Source: Thermotoga maritima MSB8 (GTDB lineage Bacteria > Thermotogota > Thermotogae > Thermotogales > Thermotogaceae). Taken from it: DNA of 64,000 bases. The DNA lies in NCBI RefSeq assembly GCF_000008545.1, contig NC_000853.1, forward strand, positions 386,465 to 450,464, written 5' to 3'. Positions 57,581 through 64,000 of the stretch are shown in pieces (position 1 is the stretch's first letter; every line of letters starts with the position of its first letter). The notes below the pieces were generated by a model, which was not told the origin of the DNA, did not search any database, and saw only the letters and a program-made list of their open reading frames with translations. A program made the position numbers and the translations under genes.

Positions 57581-58791
57581 GTTATCTCCCCTTCGAGCCC
57601 CTCGAAGTTTTCAAGCTTTACTTCTTCACCACGCTTCGCCCACGGTAGATTCAGTTCAGAAAAGATTTTTTCCTCCTCGTAGGCTCTCTCCATGGCCTCT
57701 TTTAATCCTTCTACCCAAATCATAGGAGGTTCTCCCTCTACTCTTTTCAGTTCTGTTGGAAAATCCTGGATTTCTTTCATGGAAACGTGTGCTCCATTTA
57801 TAGCAATTGTGTGGGCCATGGCCGATTCAAGGGTACAGATGAATTCCTTTCGCCCCCTCGCTGCATCTACCACAACCCAGAGTTTTCTCATACTACCATG
57901 ATCTGTTGGACCGTAAATCTCTTTTCTACCATCTTCATAAACAACGAGAAGATTCTCTTCACTTTCAGGATATTCCGGGTAATTACATATGACCCGGGCC
58001 TTTTCAAATCTGTATTCAAAAACAGGTCCTTTACGTTCTTTTACAGCGTGTGTTGCGAAGAAAAGAACGGGTATCTTTCTCACAGTCATTTTCAAAGCAC
58101 AAGTGTCGAAACTTTCTATGTCGTTGGCTCTGTAGAGTTCCGCAACCATACTTTCAGGATACGCACTTTCTTCCATTTTTTCGCCCAGCAAGAAAAGCAT
58201 GTTGTGCAGAAAGTGTGCTGTAGCGTTTCCTGCCACACTGTCTAAAACCCATCGATTGTTCACCTTCAATTTTCCTGCCCAGGAGTTTCTTCTGTAATAA
58301 GCCGTATCTCTTGGCCAGAGGACAAGAGTTTTAAAAAGAACCGGCTTTCCAAATTTTCCAGCGAGAATATCCTCCTTGAGCTTGAGAACCGCAGGATTAT
58401 AGGACCACTGATAACCTATCGCTACGATCTTTCCGTATTTTTCTCTGCATTCGATCATCTTTTTTACTTCCTTTACAGTAGCTGCAGCGGGTTTTTCACA
58501 GAGCACGTGACTTCCGTTTCTGACTGCCGTACAGGTTTGCTCGCAGTGATAATGGATAGGAGAAGAAATGATAGCAAGATCTGCTGTATGGTGAGAGTAA
58601 AATTCTTCGAGTGTGTTGTACATAGGAACGTTTAACGAACGGAGTTCATCATAGAACCTGCTGTTCTGTGGATACGGATCTACCACACCAGATATTCGAA
58701 CACCTTTTTCTCTTCCTTCTCTCAGTATGTACTCTACATATTTGTTACCGTAACCCCCGATGCCTACGAGAACCACAGAGATTTCTTTCAT
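57574..58791 (-). CDS. Gfo/Idh/MocA-family oxidoreductase (second of pair)
   Basis: This is a 405-residue protein, longer than usual (~340). The Rossmann motif is VVLVGIGGYGNKYVEYIL, followed by LCEKPAAATVKEV (~100) and a central NATAHFLHNMLFLLG where the catalytic HxxD-like region lies. The ~60 extra C-terminal residues include ESAMAHTIAINGAHVSMKEI. The start at 58791 follows GGAGG and gives a normal Rossmann N-terminus, unlike the ATG at 58812. It lies between its paralogue and the FAD protein; spacing of 17 nt to the latter indicates one transcript. Confidence 0.87.
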   Translation of the reverse strand: MKEISVVLVGIGGYGNKYVEYILREGREKGVRISGVVDPYPQNSRFYDELRSLNVPMYNTLEEFYSHHTADLAIISSPIHYHCEQTCTAVRNGSHVLCEKPAAATVKEVKKMIECREKYGKIVAIGYQWSYNPAVLKLKEDILAGKFGKPVLFKTLVLWPRDTAYYRRNSWAGKLKVNNRWVLDSVAGNATAHFLHNMLFLLGEKMEESAYPESMVAELYRANDIESFDTCALKMTVRKIPVLFFATHAVKERKGPVFEYRFEKARVICNYPEYPESEENLLVVYEDGRKEIYGPTDHGSMRKLWVVVDAARGRKEFICTLESAMAHTIAINGAHVSMKEIQDFPTELKRVEGEPPMIWVEGLKEAMERAYEEEKIFSELNLPWAKRGEEVKLENFEGLEGEITC

Positions 58792-58808
58792 GAGTTGTTG
58801 CCTCCTTC

Positions 58809-60803
58809 TCATCTGAAAACTTCTCTTCTCATGAAGCTATTCCATATCGTTTCGAACCAGGTATCTTCCCTTGGAATTTCCTTCACAGGATCCCAGAAAA
58901 ATTCACACCTGTTTTCTTTGCAACGAACTCTCTGAATTTTCTTGTTGAAAGATTCGCCGGCCAGGCTGTATCTGAACATCTCTGGTAGATTTGGGACGGG
59001 GAGTTCTCCAGTCGGATCGTGAACGATGTAAGAACCTCTACTCTTTCCACCCGATTCTATGTAATTTTCAACCGCTGAAAGATACACGTATTGTGTGAGA
59101 AGAACGTCGTAGAGTCTGAATGCGAAAGGAAGTTGTCTTATAGAGGAGAGTTCTACTTTTTCAATCAGATTATTGAAATCTCTGAGGGCCTCGTTTTTCC
59201 CTTTTCCCGCTTCTTCAAGAGATCTCACTATACCCATACTTCTCATGGAACGCTCGCTTATCTCTTTGAGAATGGATGACACATTGGATTTTCCAGTGAT
59301 TTTTTTCACAAAACTTTCGCCCAGTTCAATTTTTTTGAGGATTTGATCTTTCGCCTCTTCCAGAATTTCCTCTTCGCACAGAGGATCACCGGAGTAGTTC
59401 TCAACTATGTACTGGGCGGCCCTCACTCCTCCCACCTGTCCGGAGTTCAGAGCGCTACCACCGGGTCTGTATACTCCATGGGATCCGTTCACTTCTCCCA
59501 CCGGGAAGAAATGTTTCAGATTGCTTTCCCACCAGATGTTTCCGTGAAGACCTCCGTTGTTATGCTGGGCGCAGACTCCGATTTCTAAGTATTCTTTTCT
59601 CAGATCTATTCCGTGCTGTAAATAGACTTCTATCGCGGGTCTGTTCATTTTTTCAAGCCTGTCTATAGGTCGACCGAAGAGAGCACCTGAATTTTTCAGG
59701 TATTCGTACGCTTCTTTTCCAAGAAGGGAGAAGTCCAGTTCCCCGTTTTTGCTTCCCCAGCTGGGATTTCTTGTGAAATCCAACCAGACCCTTCTACCTT
59801 TGATTACTGTTTCGTAGAACACGAGGATATCTATTAGAGAGGAACCGTAGTTTTTTATCTTTCTCACATCGAACGGCCACTGGTAACCTTTCAGGAAGAT
59901 GGCGTTCAGCATCGTGGAAGGATCCGGGAAGTACTCTTCAAGGAACTCTCTTTCATCGTTTCCATTTTCATCCGTAGAAACGTACCTCGGTATGACCTGT
60001 TGATAGGTACCAGACAGGTTCCATCTGAACTTTTTGGAAGCGATTCCAAACTGCCATTCCGTCAGATTCTTCCCCATAACCCCCGCTTCGAAAGCGATAC
60101 CCGTGGCTCCAAAATGCACAGGAGGATAAACCGAGTGGAAATAGAACATTCCCGCAGGTCCACCGGTTGCGTAGATTATGTTTTTCACGTTGAAGAGAAC
60201 GTATCTCTTTTCCGGATCATCAATGTTGTTCAGATCTAGTGCGATGAGACCAATTGTTTTTTCTTCGTTTCTGTCTGTTAAGATACCGATCACCTGGTAA
60301 CCTTCAAAGATCTTTATACCCTTTCTTCTGATCTCCTCCAGGAGTTTTTCACACATGTAATAGGAAGTCAGAGGACCTGCAGAGGTAGCGCGCTGTTTGG
60401 GATCATGATCTGTCTTGTATCCAACGTACTCACCGTACCTCGAATGGGGAAAAGGAACCCCAAGTTCCACGAGCCTGAAAAACGCCCGGGCCGAAAGGGC
60501 AGCTTCAACGAGTGCGATGTCACCGTCCATACTTCCTCCGTTGAACAATGTTTCAGCAAGTTCATAAACGGAATCAGGTACATTACCTGCAAGCGTGAGC
60601 TTGTAGTATGTTTGCTTGTCAGAGCCAGTGTTTCTGGATGTTCCCCATTTCAGGTTATCCGTTAAAAGTGCCACATCTTTCTGGCCAAAAGAGAAAACCC
60701 TGTCTACCGCATTCAAACCCGCAGCACCAGAACCCACCACGATAGTATTGAGAGAGAAAATTCTCAGGGTGTATTCGTTTAACTTAACAACCGACTCTCT
60801 CAT
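58809..60803 (-). CDS. FAD-binding fumarate reductase/succinate dehydrogenase-like flavoprotein
   Basis: This is a 664-residue flavoprotein of the FAD_binding_2 superfamily. The FAD site is TIVVGSGAAGLNAVDRV (~20). Family signatures NIIYATGGPAGMFY (~230), CAQHNNGGLHGN (~430) and the C-terminal flavin motif GEVNGSHGVYRPGGSALNSGQVGG are all present. The covalent-FAD histidine region of FrdA is replaced by NTGSDKQTYYK, so binding is likely non-covalent. AprA-, FrdA- and ketosteroid-type enzymes share this fold, so it could reduce or desaturate a ring or an alpha,beta-unsaturated bond. It overlaps the OYE gene by 4 nt, suggesting direct electron coupling. Confidence 0.85.
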   Translation of the reverse strand: MRESVVKLNEYTLRIFSLNTIVVGSGAAGLNAVDRVFSFGQKDVALLTDNLKWGTSRNTGSDKQTYYKLTLAGNVPDSVYELAETLFNGGSMDGDIALVEAALSARAFFRLVELGVPFPHSRYGEYVGYKTDHDPKQRATSAGPLTSYYMCEKLLEEIRRKGIKIFEGYQVIGILTDRNEEKTIGLIALDLNNIDDPEKRYVLFNVKNIIYATGGPAGMFYFHSVYPPVHFGATGIAFEAGVMGKNLTEWQFGIASKKFRWNLSGTYQQVIPRYVSTDENGNDEREFLEEYFPDPSTMLNAIFLKGYQWPFDVRKIKNYGSSLIDILVFYETVIKGRRVWLDFTRNPSWGSKNGELDFSLLGKEAYEYLKNSGALFGRPIDRLEKMNRPAIEVYLQHGIDLRKEYLEIGVCAQHNNGGLHGNIWWESNLKHFFPVGEVNGSHGVYRPGGSALNSGQVGGVRAAQYIVENYSGDPLCEEEILEEAKDQILKKIELGESFVKKITGKSNVSSILKEISERSMRSMGIVRSLEEAGKGKNEALRDFNNLIEKVELSSIRQLPFAFRLYDVLLTQYVYLSAVENYIESGGKSRGSYIVHDPTGELPVPNLPEMFRYSLAGESFNKKIQRVRCKENRCEFFWDPVKEIPREDTWFETIWNSFMRREVFR

Positions 60804-62107
60804 GATTTCTTGCTCTCCTCCATCTTTCTGTATATGGGAAGGTACACTTCACCATCTCTGACAACACAACCACAGCTTTCTCCCGCAGCTTTCAGTTCCG
60901 CGCACTTGTTACAAGTGATACAAACTTTTTTCGGATCGAGTTCCCCCTTTGTCAGTATGTCTTTGGGATAATCTGGGTACGCGAATGTCATTCTTCCAAA
61001 ACCCACAAAGTCGCACCAGCCGTTCTTCAGCATACCGGCTGCAACGTAGGGTGCGAACTGTCTGAACCAGGTGAAGCCGCTCGCAACAACGAGCGTTTTT
61101 GAAAGAGTTTCTTTGGCCAGTTTCGCCAGGTTCAGAAGTCTCATGGCTCCAACGATGGGATGCTCAGGAGGATTGTACTTTCCCATTTCATCATACGGTC
61201 TGTTTATATGAGGTTTCAGATACGGTGTGGAAGCGGTCACGTTGATTATTTTCACACCGAGTTCTTCCAGTTCTTTCAGAAGTCTTCCAGGTTCTGTGAA
61301 ATCGAGTGTTCCCTCTTCTGTCGATCCCCACCCGTATGGGTAAGGAATGAAGTCAGAAAGGTTCAATCGCACGGTAATGTCTATTTCGACTTCCTTTCTA
61401 ACGAGTCTTACGATGTCTTTCAGAAGTTTTGTTCTGTTTTCGTAGGAACCTCCATATTTTCCCTCGCGTGTGTGTGCTGCAAGTAGTTCGGAAAGAAGGT
61501 ATCTGTGACACGCTTTAATATCAACCGCATCGAAACCAGCTGTTTTTGCGAATTTTGCAGCTCTCAGGTACTGTTCTTTCAAGCTATCCAGTTCTTCATC
61601 GGACATGAGGGGAAAATCTTCTGTTATACCGTATTTTTCATCCAAGAATTTATCGTGGAAGAGAATCTTTCTGTTCTTTCCAAATCTTCCAGGATGGGTA
61701 AGCTGGGCTACAATGTACGGTTCAAAGTTTTTTGTTTTCAAGGAAACACTTTTTATCTCTGCAACAAAGCTTCTGAAAGAGTTCACAGTTTCTTCTGTCA
61801 ACATTAGTTGTCTGTCGTTTCCCCTCGCTTCCCTGGAAACAGCAATGGCTTCCACCCATATCACACCAGCTCCACCTTCGGCAAGTTTCCTGTAACGCCT
61901 CAGTGTGAGGGGACCGGGAGTTCCATCGAGCTGTGCGTCGTTTCCTTCCATAGGTTGATCAACGAATCTGTTCGGGATTGTCTTTGAACCAAGATCAACA
62001 AGATCTCTGAAAACATCGAAATCACCCGACAGTGGAAGATCGATTCCCAACGTAATAGCTTCCCAGCGCATCTCTTCGAGTGTTCTGTATTTGAACCTTT
62101 TTTTCAC
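60800..62107 (-). CDS. Old Yellow Enzyme-like NADH:flavin oxidoreductase with Fe-S motif
   Basis: This is a 435-residue FMN TIM-barrel enzyme like the N-terminal half of 2,4-dienoyl-CoA reductase and bile-acid BaiC/H enzymes. Motifs include IPNRFVDQPMEGNDAQ, AQLTHPGRFG, DIKACHRYLLSELL (the usual HGYLL with an Ala-Cys variation), VRLNLSDF and FVGFGRMTFAYPDYP. The C-terminal CITCNKC with further Cys (ESCGC) is a [4Fe-4S] site. It ends there, lacking the C-terminal FAD/NADPH domain of full-length relatives. The separate FAD protein next to it might supply the electrons. It lies 11 nt after the chemoreceptor gene. Confidence 0.86.
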   Translation of the reverse strand: MKKRFKYRTLEEMRWEAITLGIDLPLSGDFDVFRDLVDLGSKTIPNRFVDQPMEGNDAQLDGTPGPLTLRRYRKLAEGGAGVIWVEAIAVSREARGNDRQLMLTEETVNSFRSFVAEIKSVSLKTKNFEPYIVAQLTHPGRFGKNRKILFHDKFLDEKYGITEDFPLMSDEELDSLKEQYLRAAKFAKTAGFDAVDIKACHRYLLSELLAAHTREGKYGGSYENRTKLLKDIVRLVRKEVEIDITVRLNLSDFIPYPYGWGSTEEGTLDFTEPGRLLKELEELGVKIINVTASTPYLKPHINRPYDEMGKYNPPEHPIVGAMRLLNLAKLAKETLSKTLVVASGFTWFRQFAPYVAAGMLKNGWCDFVGFGRMTFAYPDYPKDILTKGELDPKKVCITCNKCAELKAAGESCGCVVRDGEVYLPIYRKMEESKKS

Positions 62108-62118
62108 TCAGATTCACC

Positions 62119-64000
62119 TCACACCTTGAACTTCTGAACGAGCGTTGAGAGCTGTTCAGAAAGCTCAGACAGTCTTTCAGCAGCCTGAGAGACTTTTGCA
62201 GCAGAAGTGGTCTGATCTTCTATGAGAGACTCCATTCTGTTTAGACTTTCCACAACTCCTTCGACTATCTTTGTGACGTTGTCCATCGCGCTCGCCATCT
62301 CCTCCGCCGCCGCACCCTGTTCCTGCGCAGTGGCAGCTGTGTTCTCTATCATGCTGTTGATCTCTTCTATCCTTCCAAGGATCTCTCTGAATCTCTTTGT
62401 GACTTCTTCTCCCATCACCGCTATCTCGTCCACTCCTTCGAACATCTCTTTCGAGCCGTTTTCTACGTGTTCTATCGTTGTTCTCAGGCTGCTCAGCATC
62501 TTCGCTATGTCTTCTGTCGCCCTCTGGCTCTCTTCTGCGAGTTTCCTTATCTCGTCTGCCACCACCGCAAAGCCTCTTCCCGCTTCTCCAGCTCGAGCTG
62601 CTTCTATCGCTGCGTTCAACGCGAGCAGGTTCGTCTGCTCTGCTATCGAGCTGATCGTGTCCACTATCTCTCCTATCGTCTTGGCCGAGTCAACTAGTTC
62701 TCTCAGGTAGTCCCTCTGTCTTTCTGCTGACCCTTTGAGTTTGTTTATGACTCCTCCCACCGCTTCTACTCTCTCTGTCCCTTCTCTTGCCGCTTTCGTC
62801 ACCGCTTCTGACCTTTCTGTCAGATCCTGGGTGATCTTTGAGATGTTCTGAGCACTCGCTGCTACTTCTTCTACGCCGCTCGTCACTTCTGTCAGCGCAC
62901 TGCTCATGTTGTTCGCCTCGTCCAGTATCTTTTTGGCTTCTTCGTGCAGGTTCTCTGACATCTTGTGGCTCTCTTCTGAGAGAACTTTTATCTCTTCTGA
63001 TGCTCCGCTAAGCTCTTTCGCAGCTTCTATGATGCTCACTATCATCTCTTTGAGTGAGAGTGCCGCTTCTTTCAGGCTCTCTTCTATCTGGGTCAGCTCG
63101 TCTCTTCCTTTCGCTTCGAACTCTACTGTCAGATCCCCTTCTCCGAATCTCTTCACTTTCTCTACCTGCTGCCTCATTCTCTTCACTACCGGCATCATCG
63201 AGACAAACAGCACCGCAAAGATCACTCCGCCAAACACTACATACGTCACTATCGTCCCAAGGGTCGCTTTCCTTCCTTCTGCAAGAAGTTCTTCCAGGTA
63301 CCCTGTTGAGAAGATGTAGAAGTCGTACCCGGGCACTTTCTCCCATACGGTGTATTTCTTCTCCCCGTTGTATTCGTATTCTACGTATTTCTCTCCACCG
63401 CTCTTTGCTTCCTCGAATGCTTTCTCAAAGCCGCCTAACTCCTTCACGTCTTTCATGAAGTTTCCCATGTCTTTGTGGATCAGTACCTTTCCGTCGCTTG
63501 TGACAAGAAGCCCGTAGCCGCTCTTGCTCGCTTTCCCTTCTTCTACAACTGCCTTCCAGAGATCGGAGTTTTCGGAAAGATTTATTCCAAAACCCACAAT
63601 CCCGGTACGGGTATTCATAGTTTCTATGGGAACCACTACGGTCAGGACGGGCGTTCCCTGAAAGGTTTCGGGCATAAAGAAAATGTCTTTTCCCTCCACA
63701 GCTTTTATGTATTTCTCGTAATCAGCGAAATCTACACGGTCAACGCGATTACCATCAGTTAAGGCTGCACTTTTGTTAAAAGAAAGCGCAGAAAAAGCAA
63801 AGGCAAATGTTGATTTCTCTTTCTCCACAGTTGTTTTCAACTGGTTCGTAATCATATATGCCTCAAAAAATTGGGAACCAAGGTACGTTGCCGCAGATCT
63901 TGCAACATTAGTAACATTGTTCAGTTTCTCAACGACAAATTTCGACAAAGCTTTTGCTTGATTTTCCGTGTTCGATCTAACAGAATTAATTATTGAATTG
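62119..64000 (-). CDS. Methyl-accepting chemotaxis protein, 5' end outside window
   Basis: This covers ~627 residues of a transmembrane chemoreceptor; the frame is open past the right edge, and the TTG at 63948 is internal. The extracellular sensor is dCache-like ([55 protein letters not shown]). A membrane helix follows ([24 protein letters not shown]), then HAMP and a long coiled coil with methylation helices. The conserved tip [38 protein letters not shown] is present. Its closeness (12 nt) to the oxidoreductase operon suggests it senses that operon's substrate. CheB at 39842 would adjust it. Confidence 0.93.
   Translation of the reverse strand, partial: NSIINSVRSNTENQAKALSKFVVEKLNNVTNVARSAATYLGSQFFEAYMITNQLKTTVEKEKSTFAFAFSALSFNKSAALTDGNRVDRVDFADYEKYIKAVEGKDIFFMPETFQGTPVLTVVVPIETMNTRTGIVGFGINLSENSDLWKAVVEEGKASKSGYGLLVTSDGKVLIHKDMGNFMKDVKELGGFEKAFEEAKSGGEKYVEYEYNGEKKYTVWEKVPGYDFYIFSTGYLEELLAEGRKATLGTIVTYVVFGGVIFAVLFVSMMPVVKRMRQQVEKVKRFGEGDLTVEFEAKGRDELTQIEESLKEAALSLKEMIVSIIEAAKELSGASEEIKVLSEESHKMSENLHEEAKKILDEANNMSSALTEVTSGVEEVAASAQNISKITQDLTERSEAVTKAAREGTERVEAVGGVINKLKGSAERQRDYLRELVDSAKTIGEIVDTISSIAEQTNLLALNAAIEAARAGEAGRGFAVVADEIRKLAEESQRATEDIAKMLSSLRTTIEHVENGSKEMFEGVDEIAVMGEEVTKRFREILGRIEEINSMIENTAATAQEQGAAAEEMASAMDNVTKIVEGVVESLNRMESLIEDQTTSAAKVSQAAERLSELSEQLSTLVQKFKV

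Overview
The window is a gene-dense, mesophilic-GC chromosome segment from a hyperthermophilic bacterium of the genus Thermotoga, close to T. maritima. I base this on near-gapless operons with 1-40 nt overlaps, strong GGAGGTGA-type ribosome sites with frequent GTG and TTG starts, an archaeal-type split glutamate synthase, a class III ribonucleotide reductase, TreT trehalose synthase, and an inositol cluster whose order matches the experimentally studied T. maritima TM0411-TM0421 genes. The species call is recognition from memory, not a database search.

Layout. 1-9477: the end of an MFS transporter, an archaeal-like HTH/KaiC-type ATPase pair, ArgR, an RND efflux pump, dnaK-hsp20, a PduL phosphotransacylase and a TSUP anion transporter. 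9569-24993: a segment bounded by two inverted, near-identical CRISPR leaders (about 535 bp each). Each leader drives an array that points inward (9 repeats at 10104-10669; 25 repeats at 22831-24459) and that ends in an intrinsic terminator. There are no cas genes in the window. Between the arrays lie a frameshifted gpsA, a redox operon (NAD(P)H oxidase / frameshifted AhpD-like protein / dihydrolipoamide dehydrogenase), an endonuclease III-like glycosylase, a nitroreductase, nrdG-nrdD behind tandem NrdR-like boxes, a peroxiredoxin-nitroreductase fusion, and an ABC-2 exporter operon.

25041-42151: treT with its ROK regulator; a five-gene glutamate synthase operon; tRNA-Gln; a two-component system; thymidine kinase; amtB-glnB with a long structured leader; and a run of overlapping genes (dCMP deaminase, two subunits of a 2-oxoacid:ferredoxin oxidoreductase, dgkA, cheB, a LysM/M23 peptidase, DUF523). 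42265-54316: inositol catabolism and uptake (iolR, iolM, iolN, iolG, a PfkB kinase, iolO, an FTR1 iron permease, inoEFGK and a TIM-barrel protein). 54309-64000, minus strand: glycerol dehydrogenase, a decayed IS605/TnpB 3' end with a possible omega-RNA fold, and an apparently uncharacterised operon of an AEC carrier, two Gfo/Idh/MocA dehydrogenases, a fumarate-reductase-like flavoprotein and an Old Yellow Enzyme-type flavoprotein, headed by a methyl-accepting chemotaxis protein cut by the window edge.

The genes suggest a fermentative anaerobe that takes up polyols and cyclitols, disposes of electrons through ferredoxin and flavin enzymes, and defends itself against traces of oxygen. The observations I would follow up first are the inverted paired CRISPR loci (a potential ~15 kb invertible unit), the TnpB/omega-RNA remnant with a pseudoknot-capable fold, the amtB leader attenuator candidate, and the chemoreceptor-linked oxidoreductase operon.
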